Shown one piece after another: positions 52,730-61,823 of a DNA stretch of 64,000 bases; within the stretch, counting starts at the first letter, position 1, and each line of letters opens with the position of its first letter. This DNA comes from Agathobacter sp. Its GTDB lineage: Bacteria > Bacillota > Clostridia > Lachnospirales > Lachnospiraceae. The notes beneath the pieces are model-generated. The model was given only the letters and a program-made list of their open reading frames with translations, was not told the origin of the DNA and did no database searches. The stretch lies in assembly GCA_022769125.1 (NCBI GenBank), contig JALEKN010000012.1, positions 62,001 to 126,000 on the forward strand, read 5' to 3'. A program made the translations under genes and the position numbers.

Positions 52730-55700
52730 ATGGTTACGAAGGAAAATATTACAGAATTTTATGAAAAGTATATAAGGAATCTCGAACGGGAGATTGCGCT
52801 CAATGAAATGCTTCTCAAAGCAGAAGATGAGGAAAGCTTCCTTGAGAATCTGCGCTCAAAGTCTAAGAAATTCCGTAGACTTTATATTGAAAATGAGGCC
52901 ATGCTCAATCTGTATCTGCGTCCAATCCTAGAGCGGGAAAATGATATCACGGAAGAGATTGCGGATGAACTGCTGGCACAGCTAAACCGTATCTATAGGC
53001 AGGGTTACTGTGACCGTGTGATCTGTATCCGTCCGGCGGCAGCTTTGGAGAAATATTACAGGGAACGGGGAGAAAACGATAAGTGGATTTCAGCAGTCCA
53101 TATTCTGGGAGGTTTCTACAGCCGTTACAGCGAGACCGAGGATGCAAGAAAAAGCCTTTTCTATTATGATCTGGAAAGAAAGACATTTGCTGACTATTTT
53201 CAGATTGAAGATTGGAATATAAGACTTAATATTCTATTCGCGTATTTCAACTATCCGATTGTTATGCTCAATGCCCGCAGCGATTTTGGAAGATCAAACT
53301 CGGATGAAACTCCGGAGTATCAGGAGCGATTGATCCGGGAGGTAGAACTTGCAAACGCAATCTATGATGATCCGCGCGTAAGAGAGCAGGATGGAGAGAA
53401 ATATGATTTGGATGAGCTTAGGGACGAGCTCAATTACGATATATACGGAAATTGGATCTGCGGAAGTGACGGGAAAGATGAAATCTGTCCCAAGATGTTG
53501 GAAAAATCGCTTCAGATGCTCCACAAGCTATACGAGGAGGCATTGCAGGAAAATAGTAATCCGCTTGAGATGACGGATAAGATCTACTGCAATTATTGGA
53601 AACTTCTCTACTGCAATGGAGAGATCAACGCAGAGGAATATGTAGACAAAGTCCTTACATATAGTGATTATGTATGGGAGCATTCAAGCCTGGCAGATGA
53701 TGAGGAATATACGCAGACACGCTACTATCAGGTGAATATGCACCATCTTCCGAATCTTGTGTGTCTGTCTGATGTGAGAAACAACCCTGAGCTTCTTGTA
53801 AGAGTCAAAGCATATGTACTTCCACGCTTTAAAGAATTTGCTGAATTACTTCCAAGGTGTGACCTGCAGGACTCTGTAAACAGCAGCCTGAAGCAGACCA
53901 TGATCGAACTTGCAAAGAATCTCGGCCCGGATGAGGTCGATTTTCACTATCTGCTCAACATCCTGATTCAGCGCGATGAGTCTCTCATGATCCAGACAAC
54001 GGTTGTAAAAAGATTGGCACTTACGATACTAAAGCGGGTTCTGGAGGCAAAGCCGGAGCTTCTGATCGGAACCTTCGGGGCTCAGAGTGTTGTTGAAGTG
54101 CTTGAAAAGCGGGAGGCGTATGAGGAGTTTCTTTCACGTGCTGCGATTCTTTATGATATTGGGAAATGCGATTTCCTTGAAATCACGGATCTGCAGAGCC
54201 GACGTCTGGAGCCGGAAGAAAAAAATATGATCCATAAACATCCGAAGGTTGGATATGAGATATTGAAAAGGGTGCACGTGGACGAAAATATCTGCGAAGT
54301 TGCACTTGGACATCACAAATCCTATGATGGGAAAAACGGATACCCACAGGATTTTGACAATACGGCATCGAAGGTGCGCTTTTTTATTGATCTGATCCGG
54401 ATCTGCGACTGCATGAACGCCGCAACGGATGAGTTTGGGCGTGTTTACAGTCAGACGAAGACGTTGGAAGTATTTGTAAATGAGCTTACGCTTGGAGCGG
54501 GGTATCTCTATAATCAGGATATTGTAGAGCTGATCCGCACAGACCGCCAGCTTTTTAACGATCTGGATTATATCTGCCGGGCAGGACGAATTGCGTTCTA
54601 CTATGAAGCTTACAATGATTTTATCGAAAATTCCGGTAAGACAAACACAATGGCTGCGGATGAGCCGGAAGAGACAACGAAGAGTGCATATGATGCAGAA
54701 GTGGGGAAAAACAGTCACCTGATCGAGGATATTCAGGAGATGTCGCGCGAACAGAAGCAGGTGCTTGGATCGCTTGCAAAGTCTGCGATGCTGATCGCGC
54801 GTATTCAGATGAATGAGAACCGCATTCATATCATTCACCGCTCACACAGTGCTTTGATCGGAGAGATAAAGAGTACAGAGTTTACCGAATTTGTAAACAG
54901 CTTTGGTAAGGAACGGGTACATCCGGAGGATTATCCGAGACTAAAAAGGCTGATTGATTATGGCGCATTTTATGATCGGCTTTATGCATCCGATGGGAGC
55001 TTTGAGATAGAACTGCGGTTTAAAGACGGAGAAGATTGGCATTGGATACGTGCCCAGTTTGTTCTGGCAGAAGAAAAGAGCGGCGTGCCGCAGATCGTTG
55101 TACTGTCGATTACGGATATTGATACATCAAAGAAACAACAGATTCAGCTTCAGAAAGCGATGGAGCTGGCACATCGGCAGGCAGAGCAGGCAAGCAAGGC
55201 AAAGAGTGAATTCCTTTCGAATATGTCACATGACATCCGGACACCGATGAATGCGATCATGGGTATGACTCAGATTGCAAAACAGCATATTAACCAGCCG
55301 GAGCGTGTGGAGGACTGTCTTGAAAAAATCGAACAGTCATCGGCGCATTTGCTGCAGCTGATCAATGAAGTGCTTGACATGTCTAAGATTGAGAGCGGAA
55401 AGATGGAATTGGATGAAAAGCCGGTTTCCCTGCGTGAAATTTTTGACAATATGCTGATGATGACGCAGCAGGAAGTCGATAAGCATCATCTTGTGCGCAA
55501 GGTGGATATGGAACGTCTGCCGGAGGAACGCGTCTACGGAGATATTGTCCGAATTCAGGAAATCGCGTTGAACCTGATGTCAAACGCGATCAAGTATACG
55601 CCGGATGGCAAGTGGATTTCTTTTACAGCAGAAAAGGTCGGAGATGTAGTTGGCGGCTATCAGAGTTACCATCTGGTTATAAAAGACGGTGGTATCGGAA

Positions 55701-56371
55701 TGGGAAAAGAGTTCCAGAAAAAACTGTTTGAACCATTTTCACGTGAACAGACGGAGGCCACCGGAAAATTGCAGGGAACAGGGCTTGGACTTAGCATTAC
55801 GAAAGCTTTCGTCGAGATGATGCAGGGAAATATCCAGGTGACCAGTGTGCAGGGGGAAGGCTCAGCATTTGAGGTGACATTGCGGCTGCGACCGGCAAAG
55901 GATGAGGTGGCGGAGAAAGCACCGGAAAAGACGATCACAATGGAGGAATGCCGTGGACGATTTGCGGATAAGCGCATTCTTCTGACAGAGGATAATGAGC
56001 TCAACCGCGAAATCTTCCGCGAACTGATCAGAGATACCGGAGTGCTTATCGAGGAAGCTGAAAACGGACAGAAAGCATTTCAGATGGTAAGTGCGCATGA
56101 GGATGGCTATTATGATATCGCCTTTATGGATATCCAGATGCCGATCATGGATGGCTATGAGACAGCACAGGCAATCCGAAAGCTTGAGCGGGAAAGAGAC
56201 CACGGAGGACACCTGCCAATCATCGCGCTGACCGCAAAGGTATTTGCGGAGGATGCGGATATGGCAACGAATGCGGGAATGGATGCACATCTCGGCAAGC
56301 CGGTGGAACTGCAGAAGATACTGGCGACTCTGGTACAATGGACGGAGAAACAGGAAAATGGAACCAAATAA
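52730..56371 (+). CDS. Soluble hybrid histidine kinase with HD-GYP-like, PAS-like and receiver domains
   Basis: A 1213-residue protein without membrane segments. Residues 1-400 are helical and unrecognised, possibly a TPR-like or sensor part. An HD-GYP-like domain spans about 450-640 (YDIGKCDF at 475-479, HPKVGYEILKRV, GHHKSYDGKNGYP with HH 528-529 and GYP 537-539). The first histidine of the usual HDIGK is tyrosine. A PAS-like segment follows (about 695-810), a coiled coil, the H-box NMSHDIRTPMNAIM with H834, an ATPase (LMSNAIKYTPDG, GTGLGLSITKAFVEMM), and a receiver with phospho-aspartate D1134 (FMDIQMPIMDGYE). It overlaps azlC by 14 bases. No output DNA-binding domain is present. Confidence 0.9.
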   Translation: MVTKENITEFYEKYIRNLEREIALNEMLLKAEDEESFLENLRSKSKKFRRLYIENEAMLNLYLRPILERENDITEEIADELLAQLNRIYRQGYCDRVICIRPAAALEKYYRERGENDKWISAVHILGGFYSRYSETEDARKSLFYYDLERKTFADYFQIEDWNIRLNILFAYFNYPIVMLNARSDFGRSNSDETPEYQERLIREVELANAIYDDPRVREQDGEKYDLDELRDELNYDIYGNWICGSDGKDEICPKMLEKSLQMLHKLYEEALQENSNPLEMTDKIYCNYWKLLYCNGEINAEEYVDKVLTYSDYVWEHSSLADDEEYTQTRYYQVNMHHLPNLVCLSDVRNNPELLVRVKAYVLPRFKEFAELLPRCDLQDSVNSSLKQTMIELAKNLGPDEVDFHYLLNILIQRDESLMIQTTVVKRLALTILKRVLEAKPELLIGTFGAQSVVEVLEKREAYEEFLSRAAILYDIGKCDFLEITDLQSRRLEPEEKNMIHKHPKVGYEILKRVHVDENICEVALGHHKSYDGKNGYPQDFDNTASKVRFFIDLIRICDCMNAATDEFGRVYSQTKTLEVFVNELTLGAGYLYNQDIVELIRTDRQLFNDLDYICRAGRIAFYYEAYNDFIENSGKTNTMAADEPEETTKSAYDAEVGKNSHLIEDIQEMSREQKQVLGSLAKSAMLIARIQMNENRIHIIHRSHSALIGEIKSTEFTEFVNSFGKERVHPEDYPRLKRLIDYGAFYDRLYASDGSFEIELRFKDGEDWHWIRAQFVLAEEKSGVPQIVVLSITDIDTSKKQQIQLQKAMELAHRQAEQASKAKSEFLSNMSHDIRTPMNAIMGMTQIAKQHINQPERVEDCLEKIEQSSAHLLQLINEVLDMSKIESGKMELDEKPVSLREIFDNMLMMTQQEVDKHHLVRKVDMERLPEERVYGDIVRIQEIALNLMSNAIKYTPDGKWISFTAEKVGDVVGGYQSYHLVIKDGGIGMGKEFQKKLFEPFSREQTEATGKLQGTGLGLSITKAFVEMMQGNIQVTSVQGEGSAFEVTLRLRPAKDEVAEKAPEKTITMEECRGRFADKRILLTEDNELNREIFRELIRDTGVLIEEAENGQKAFQMVSAHEDGYYDIAFMDIQMPIMDGYETAQAIRKLERERDHGGHLPIIALTAKVFAEDADMATNAGMDAHLGKPVELQKILATLVQWTEKQENGTK

Positions 56372-57095
56372 GAATGTATATGCTTTTTCAAAGAAGATAT
56401 TTGCGGAGGGAATGCGCGATGGTTTCCCGATTGCTCTGGGATATTTTGCAGTAGCTTTCTCTCTTGGAATCGCTGCAAAGAAGGCTGGATTTTCCCCGAT
56501 GGAAGGTTTTTTCGCAGGACTTTTGAACAATGCGTCTGCCGGTGAATACGCAGCATTTACGCTGATCGCCTCAGGGGCAACCTATCTGGAAGTCGCGGTG
56601 ATCACACTGATCGCCAATGCCAGATACCTTCTGATGAGCTGTGCGCTGGCGCAGCGTTTCGCGCCGGGAACACCGTTCTGGCACAGATTGCTGATCGGAT
56701 ATGATGTGACGGATGAGCTGTTTGGAATTACGATTGCAAGACCAGGTTACTTAAATCCTTTTTATACCTACGGAGCAATCGTGCTGGCAGCACCTGCATG
56801 GGCGACAGGAACTGCACTTGGCATTATGGCAGGTAATGCCCTGCCAATCCGGGCGGTAAGCGCACTAAGCGTTGCACTGTATGGCATGTTTCTTGCAATT
56901 ATTATTCCTCCGGCGAAAAAGAGCCGGATTGTTGCAGCACTTGTGGCAATCAGTTTCGCACTGAGCTTTGCATGTGGATATATTCCGGGTATCCGGAACC
57001 TGTCGGAGGGGACGAGAACGATCCTGCTTACGGTACTGATTTCCGGTGTGGCAGCAGTCCTGTTTCCGGTAAAGGAGAACGAAAACGATGCATAA
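56358..57095 (+). CDS. azlC: Branched-chain amino acid exporter, large subunit AzlC
   Basis: A 245-residue inner-membrane protein with about seven or eight helices. It starts EGMRDGFPIALGYFAVAFSLGIAAKKAGFSPMEGFFAGLLNNASAGEYAAF, the AzlC hallmark, and has VITLIANARYLLMSCALAQRF and LIGYDVTDELF. AzlC and AzlD together export branched-chain amino acids or analogues. The ATG at 56358 overlaps the kinase end by 14 bases (CAGGAAA upstream), an arrangement suggesting translation coupling to the hybrid kinase. Confidence 0.92.
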   Translation: MEPNKNVYAFSKKIFAEGMRDGFPIALGYFAVAFSLGIAAKKAGFSPMEGFFAGLLNNASAGEYAAFTLIASGATYLEVAVITLIANARYLLMSCALAQRFAPGTPFWHRLLIGYDVTDELFGITIARPGYLNPFYTYGAIVLAAPAWATGTALGIMAGNALPIRAVSALSVALYGMFLAIIIPPAKKSRIVAALVAISFALSFACGYIPGIRNLSEGTRTILLTVLISGVAAVLFPVKENENDA

Positions 57096-57393
57096 CAATT
57101 ACTTGTATATTGCGGTGATGGCTGCGGTCTCTTACGCAATCCGCGTACTTCCGCTGACTCTGATCCGTAAACCTATAAATAACCGGTTTGTCAGGTCTTT
57201 TCTTTACTATGTACCATATGTGACGCTTGCGGTAATGACTTTTCCGGCAATCCTTTCTGCAACACAAAGCCCGATCGCGGGAGCGGCGGCACTGCTTGCG
57301 GGAATCGTGGCAGCATGGCTTGGAGCAGGACTGTTTCCGGTGTCTGTGATCTGCTGCGTGCTGGTGTTTGTGTTGGAGATTTTTCTGGTGTAG
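57088..57393 (+). CDS. azlD: Branched-chain amino acid exporter, small subunit AzlD
   Basis: A 101-residue membrane protein with four helices (YLYIAVMAAVSYAIRVLPLTLIRKP, YYVPYVTLAVMTFPAIL, AGAAALLAGIVAAWLGAGL, SVICCVLVFVLEIFLV). AzlD family members are about 100 residues and always accompany AzlC. It overlaps azlC by 8 bases, so translation is coupled. Confidence 0.92.
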   Translation: MHNNYLYIAVMAAVSYAIRVLPLTLIRKPINNRFVRSFLYYVPYVTLAVMTFPAILSATQSPIAGAAALLAGIVAAWLGAGLFPVSVICCVLVFVLEIFLV

Positions 57394-57395
57394 AG

Positions 57396-57887
57396 ATGGA
57401 ATATGAACATATTGAGCACACCTTTGAGCCTGTCTATGACAGCGATTCGAAGATTTTGGTGCTGGGAACCCTCCCGTCCGTAAAATCAAGGGAGAACAAC
57501 TTTTATTACGGGCACAGACAGAACCGCTTCTGGAAGGTGCTGGCGAGGCTGTGCGGGGAGCCGGCCCCGGAGACGATACCGGAGAAAAAGGCGCTCCTTC
57601 TGGCACATCACATTGCACTATGGGATGAGATACAAAGCTGTGACATCAAAGGCTCAAGCGACAGCAGCATCCGAAACGTTGAGCCGACAGATCTGAAACG
57701 GATCTTACAGAGTGCGGATATCCGCTGCATACTGGCAAATGGGAATAAAGCGGGCGAGTTATACCGCAAATATCAGATGCCTGTCACGGGAAGAGAGATT
57801 ACGGTACTTCCATCGACAAGTCCCGCAAATGCGGCGTGGTCGTTTGATAAGCTGTGTGAGGCCTGGCGGGCATTGGGAATTACTTAG
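57396..57887 (+). CDS. DNA-deoxyinosine (hypoxanthine) glycosylase, MUG/UDG-superfamily
   Basis: A 163-residue enzyme of the uracil-DNA glycosylase superfamily, closest to the hypoxanthine-DNA glycosylase group (TIGR04274). Motifs are KILVLGTLPSVKSRENNFYYGHRQNRFWKVL (motif with GTLPS and the NRFW segment), ALWDEIQSCDIKGSSDSSIRN and VLPSTSPANAAW as the substrate-binding SPSS-like motif. It removes deaminated adenine from DNA. It begins 3 bases after azlD, with only a weak ribosome site, so it is likely coupled to the azl genes. It complements the TIGR03915/TIGR03916 pair 14 kb away. Confidence 0.88.
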   Translation: MEYEHIEHTFEPVYDSDSKILVLGTLPSVKSRENNFYYGHRQNRFWKVLARLCGEPAPETIPEKKALLLAHHIALWDEIQSCDIKGSSDSSIRNVEPTDLKRILQSADIRCILANGNKAGELYRKYQMPVTGREITVLPSTSPANAAWSFDKLCEAWRALGIT

Positions 57888-57981
57888 GATATAGAGAATG
57901 CTAAGACGGCATAGGATATGTTAAGCTGCGAGATAAAGCAGGAGTTTTTGTATAGAAAATAAAGGGAAAAGGAGAAGGACA

Positions 57982-58614
57982 ATGAAATTACGGGAACAGA
58001 TTGCATATGGGGAAATGGTTGTATGGGAAGGAAAGAAGGATATCCGGGTATCAATCTTTGAGGCGATTTTCAATCCAATGCTGCCGTTTGCACTGCTATG
58101 GCTGGTGTTTGACCTCGGATTCATCCGGATATTCATGTCAGGATTCGGGGATGCAGATATGCTGGGTGGAGGTATGATGATGGGTGGAATTGCCGGATTT
58201 TTCATCCTGCATCTGATGCCGGTGTGGATCTACTTGTTTGGCGTCATTACCGCCGGATTCAAGGCAAAAAATACCGAGTATCTGATCACAGATAAGGGAA
58301 TTTACATCCAGAGCGGCATTTTTACAACGGTCACAGAGATGAAGCCGTTTACGGATCTTTCGCATGTCAGTGTGCGTCAGGGAATGTTTGACAAGATGTT
58401 TGGAACCGGCGATGTGATCACGGTGTGCAGCCATGTGTCTATGTCCCAGAATTCCGGACACAGCCACGGCATGAATATTGAGAATATTGCGGACTACGAG
58501 AATGTATTTCGTCTGGTAAAAGAGTACCAGGAGGCAATCTATTCGGATACCATGTACCCGAATGATCTGCGCCCAGAGGAGAACCACGGGTATAATACGA
58601 AGTATGTGAGGTAG
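57982..58614 (+). CDS. Membrane protein with bacterial PH domain
   Basis: A 210-residue protein. A short N-terminal soluble part (MKLREQIAYGEMVVWEGKKDIRVSIFEAIFNPM) leads into two hydrophobic segments (about 32-55 with LPFALLWLVFDLGFIRIFM, and 65-90 with GGGMMMGGIAGFFILHLMPVW). The PH-like domain follows (YLITDKGIYIQSGIFTTVTEMKPFTDLSHVSVRQGMFDKMFGTGDVITV), of the YdbS/YdbT-like bPH2 group. Then comes an unconserved polar C-terminus. Such proteins sit in the membrane and have no firm enzymatic role. AAGGAGAAGGA lies before the ATG. Confidence 0.85.
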   Translation: MKLREQIAYGEMVVWEGKKDIRVSIFEAIFNPMLPFALLWLVFDLGFIRIFMSGFGDADMLGGGMMMGGIAGFFILHLMPVWIYLFGVITAGFKAKNTEYLITDKGIYIQSGIFTTVTEMKPFTDLSHVSVRQGMFDKMFGTGDVITVCSHVSMSQNSGHSHGMNIENIADYENVFRLVKEYQEAIYSDTMYPNDLRPEENHGYNTKYVR

Positions 58615-58633
58615 GAAAGGGCGATAGGCCAAC

Positions 58634-58675
58634 AGGAAGTATGGAATGTGAAGACATTTTGTACTTCCTTTTTGT
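58634..58675 (+). terminator. Terminator after the PH-domain gene
   Basis: AGGAAGTA (58634-58641) pairs with TACTTCCT (58662-58669), followed by TTTTTG; outer CCAAC/GTTGG bases can extend the stem. Confidence 0.6.
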
Positions 58676-58702
58676 TGGGAAGTATGAAAAAGAGGAAAAG
58701 TT

Positions 58703-60349
58703 ATGAAAAGTAAGCAACTACATCAAAAGCTAAAAAGCGTTGTGGCATTTTTGCTGACTCTATGCATCATGCTGGCAGATGCTTCGGTCGCAAAGGCGGA
58801 ACTGACATACGAGGACTTGCAGCCCTCAAACACATGGATGAACAATGGAATTTATGTGCCTTTTGACCGGGAGATCGCATCCGAGCAGATGCAGACGAAG
58901 GCAGGAAAAACCTATACATATCCATTTAAACTGTATAAGGGAATCCGAAGGATTAAGATCTATTTTGATATTGAGCTGGATCAGGCAGCGGATTTTGAAG
59001 TAAAGCTTTTGAAAAAAGGAGAGCTTTATAAGGGACCATTTAACATGACTGCGGACAGTAAGGATTGGGATTCTACGACTTATACTGCGCAGAAAAGCTA
59101 TGAGTGGGAGATCCTTTCCCCGAAGGAGGAGACAGATTATGCGATCACGATCACATACAAGGATTCTGTGAATGCGCAAATCTATGCGGCGTATAGCGGC
59201 TACCGTTATCTTCTGGCAGGAGACGAGAATCTGACCAAGGGATTTACCTGCAGGGCACCGATCGGAAATAATACGGTGGAATCATACAGTATTGACAATT
59301 CCGTGCAGGGAGTAACCTGCATTTCCTATGACAAGAAAACAAATACGGTCAAGGGAATCCGGGTGGGAAATAGTACGCTCACACTCAATCTGTCAAACGA
59401 TTCCCAGATCATGATCAGCTATGAAGTCAGCAAGAATGAATATCAGAGGGGCAGCTGTGAGAAGCCGAAGAAATCCTCGGATGGATGGAGCCACAAGGCG
59501 GTAATGAAGCCATATAGCGCATATTACGATGCATCCAGTAAGCTGGTTGTCAAAGCGGCGTACATCAACAACACATCAAAAACGGTAAAGAAAAAGAATA
59601 TCAAGGTAACCGTCAAGGATGAGAATGGAAAGCTGATCGGAAGTGCGACAGGCTGCAAAGCAGGAATCGAAGTCGCATCAAAAAAGATCGGGTATGCAAC
59701 ATTTACGATAAAGAAGTCAGCGTTAAAGCAGAAGAATGCAGATCTTGCGCAGGCTGCGATCACATTTAGCGGATGTACAAGTTATCAGCCGGTAAAATAT
59801 GACCAGGAAATGACGCTGCCGACTACCGGAGTAAAGATTACGGTTGCCGACCGCTATAATCAGGAGGGCTTTGACGGGAATAATTATCAGAGCATCCGCG
59901 AAAACTGCCTGAAACTGAGTGCAGAGCTGAACAAGGATTTAAAGATTGCGGAGGAAGAGACCGCGATCTATGACACAAAACGTCAGATCAACCTGCTTTA
60001 CTCATACAGTGCAGCGTATAGTACGGATGGTGAGATCACGCTCAAGGATATGGAGGACGGAACATACGAGTTAAGGATTTATCGGCATTTTGATAAGGCT
60101 TATAATTCTTCGTGGATGCTTACTCCGGCAATGGCAGGCTACAATCAGGATGCGATCCTTTTGATGCTCGCGCAGATTTCCTCCACTCCGCAGAAGGTGT
60201 ACGAGGGTGTATATGATGTCTGCTATGGAGAGAAAATTTATCAGGCGGATAAATGGTATACGTTTGGCGACTGCAAGATAAAGTTCAAAAAAGATGGATA
60301 TATGAGCGCTGCAGGAATCAGTGCGACATTCTGCATCAAGGAAAAGTAG
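58703..60349 (+). CDS. Secreted protein of unknown function, beta-rich
   Basis: A 548-residue protein with a signal peptide (residues 1-32, likely cut after SVAKA). It carries beta-rich domains: residues 45-170 have pre-peptidase-like strands (KIYFDIELDQAADFEVKLLKKGELYKG), 200-250 have a BIG-like unit (ITYKDSV...CISYDKKTNTVKGIRVGNSTLTLNLS), and 270-380 look like a Fn3/Ig-like unit (VVKAAYINNTSKTVKKKNIKVTVKDENGKLIGSA). No cell-wall anchor (LPxTG) is present. The gene following it is a short Ig-like protein 10 bases away. It is probably exposed on the cell surface and interacts with a polymer, without enzymatic motif. Confidence 0.78.
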   Translation: MKSKQLHQKLKSVVAFLLTLCIMLADASVAKAELTYEDLQPSNTWMNNGIYVPFDREIASEQMQTKAGKTYTYPFKLYKGIRRIKIYFDIELDQAADFEVKLLKKGELYKGPFNMTADSKDWDSTTYTAQKSYEWEILSPKEETDYAITITYKDSVNAQIYAAYSGYRYLLAGDENLTKGFTCRAPIGNNTVESYSIDNSVQGVTCISYDKKTNTVKGIRVGNSTLTLNLSNDSQIMISYEVSKNEYQRGSCEKPKKSSDGWSHKAVMKPYSAYYDASSKLVVKAAYINNTSKTVKKKNIKVTVKDENGKLIGSATGCKAGIEVASKKIGYATFTIKKSALKQKNADLAQAAITFSGCTSYQPVKYDQEMTLPTTGVKITVADRYNQEGFDGNNYQSIRENCLKLSAELNKDLKIAEEETAIYDTKRQINLLYSYSAAYSTDGEITLKDMEDGTYELRIYRHFDKAYNSSWMLTPAMAGYNQDAILLMLAQISSTPQKVYEGVYDVCYGEKIYQADKWYTFGDCKIKFKKDGYMSAAGISATFCIKEK

Positions 60350-60359
60350 GGAGACCATT

Positions 60360-61250
60360 ATGAAAATGAGAATAAAAAGGTGTTTGTGTGCTGTTTTTGC
60401 GCTTGCAATGTTACTATGCCTTTTTCCGGAAACAGAGGCAGAAGCGGCAACCGATAGTATTACGATATACGTTGGTGAGTCCCTGCAGATGTATATGGGG
60501 CAGCCGCTCACGAAGGTAAGCTCATCCAACAGCAAGGCGGTAAGTGCAAAACGGGAGGAGCCGGATCATATCTATGCGACAATCACCGGCGTAAAACCGG
60601 GCACGTCGACAGTGACGTGTAAGACAAAGAAAAAGACCAGTAAGATAAAGGTGACAGTCAAGAAGCTGGATATGCCCGTAACGGCAGCGTTTAAAACAGA
60701 GTCCGATGAAGTTATGTTTTCCATACAGAATAAGTCCCAGAAATTGTATGAAGTATTGGAATTTGAATATACGATCGTGGATAAGGATGGGAATGTCGCG
60801 TCAGAGGGAAGCAGGCGGCTGACGGATGTGTTCCCGAAAACGACAACGTATGCATGTGTGTATGTAGGGGAAAAGTCGATCGACTCCATCGATCTTTCTG
60901 CGTGCAGCGCAAAGGTGACAAGGCTTTTTAACCAGTCGGCAAACACCTACAAAATTGTATCGTCAAAGGTGAAGGTAACCTCAAAGACCACGACAGAGGA
61001 TAGCGATGCGGTAAGCTGTGACCTGTATCTGAATAACACAACGGATAAGTTTGTCTACCTGGATTATGATATTTATGTCTATGATAAGAGCAATAAGCTC
61101 ATCGGGGTTGTGAAGCCGGCGAACGCAGATCATTATCTGAATGCAAAAGAGCAAAAGTATGCGTACAATGATGCTTTCATTTCAAAGAAATTTTTTAAGA
61201 AATATCATCATTTTAAGATTGTGGTAAACAGCTATTATGTGATAAATTAA
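60360..61250 (+). CDS. Secreted protein with N-terminal BIG2-like domain
   Basis: A 296-residue protein with a signal peptide (KMRIKRCLCAVFALAMLLCLFPETEAEAA). A BIG2-type domain spans residues 33-105 (ITIYVGESLQMYMG...SSNSKAVSAKREEPDHIYATITGVKPGTSTVTCKTKKKTSKIKVTV). Two Ig/Fn3-like beta units follow (FSIQNKSQKLYEVLEFEYTIVDKDGNVASEG and DLYLNNTTDKFVYLDYDIYVYDKSNKLIGVV). The ATG at 60360 has AGGGAGA upstream. It begins 10 bases after the preceding secreted protein and is likely co-transcribed and related in role. Confidence 0.82.
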   Translation: MKMRIKRCLCAVFALAMLLCLFPETEAEAATDSITIYVGESLQMYMGQPLTKVSSSNSKAVSAKREEPDHIYATITGVKPGTSTVTCKTKKKTSKIKVTVKKLDMPVTAAFKTESDEVMFSIQNKSQKLYEVLEFEYTIVDKDGNVASEGSRRLTDVFPKTTTYACVYVGEKSIDSIDLSACSAKVTRLFNQSANTYKIVSSKVKVTSKTTTEDSDAVSCDLYLNNTTDKFVYLDYDIYVYDKSNKLIGVVKPANADHYLNAKEQKYAYNDAFISKKFFKKYHHFKIVVNSYYVIN

Positions 61251-61283
61251 AGAAAAGAGATCCTATCGGAAAGGAGGATGTGC

Positions 61284-61775
61284 ATGATCGGCAGAATTGA
61301 TAATTACCAGCCATACAATGACTATGGGATGGGCTACCAGCAGAACAATAAGAACGTCTCTGAGGCGAACCCGGTGGAACAGGATGACACTGAGGTAAAG
61401 CCGGGACGGAAATCTTCGCCGGCGGAGTGCCAGACCTGCAAGGAACGCAAGTATCAGGACGGTTCCGATGAAAATGTATCATACAAATCGCCAACGCACA
61501 TTTCTCCCAATGCGGCTGCCGGAGCGGTAAGAGCGCATGAGAGTGAGCATGTAGCCAATGCATACTCCAAGGCGGCGGAGAACGATGGCAAGGTGATCCG
61601 TGCCTCCGTTTCCATTCACACTGCGGTCTGCCCGGAATGCGGAACTACCTATGTGGCAGGCGGTACGACACACACCATGATCAAATATCAGAATGAGGAC
61701 AACCCATACACGAAGAACCGGAAAAGTGCAGATGGTGCAGCCCTGATCGGGCGCGCGATTGACGCAGGAGTATGA
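61284..61775 (+). CDS. Putative small metalloprotease-like protein with HExxH and zinc-ribbon cysteines
   Basis: A 163-residue protein without signal peptide. The core NAAAGAVRAHESEHVANAYSKA contains H85-E86-S87-E88-H89, an HExxH zinc-metallopeptidase signature, and resembles the SprA-related family by its VRAHE..H pattern. It has two CxxC pairs (C49/C52 and C116/C119, CPEC), which could form a zinc ribbon. The ATG at 61284 was chosen because AAGGAGG is 6 bases before it; the ATG at 61278 is directly adjacent to the site. The neighbouring genes encode secreted proteins, but this one is cytosolic by sequence. Function is not established. Confidence 0.6.
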   Translation: MIGRIDNYQPYNDYGMGYQQNNKNVSEANPVEQDDTEVKPGRKSSPAECQTCKERKYQDGSDENVSYKSPTHISPNAAAGAVRAHESEHVANAYSKAAENDGKVIRASVSIHTAVCPECGTTYVAGGTTHTMIKYQNEDNPYTKNRKSADGAALIGRAIDAGV

Positions 61776-61823
61776 TCAGGGACTTGGCAGAGCAGCTTTA
61801 CATATAAGAACAGGGGGATAACT

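Noticed and set aside
54134-54838. A 234-codon open frame on the - strand opposite the hybrid kinase
   Set aside because: Antisense shadow within the HD-GYP-like region; no ribosome site or domain.
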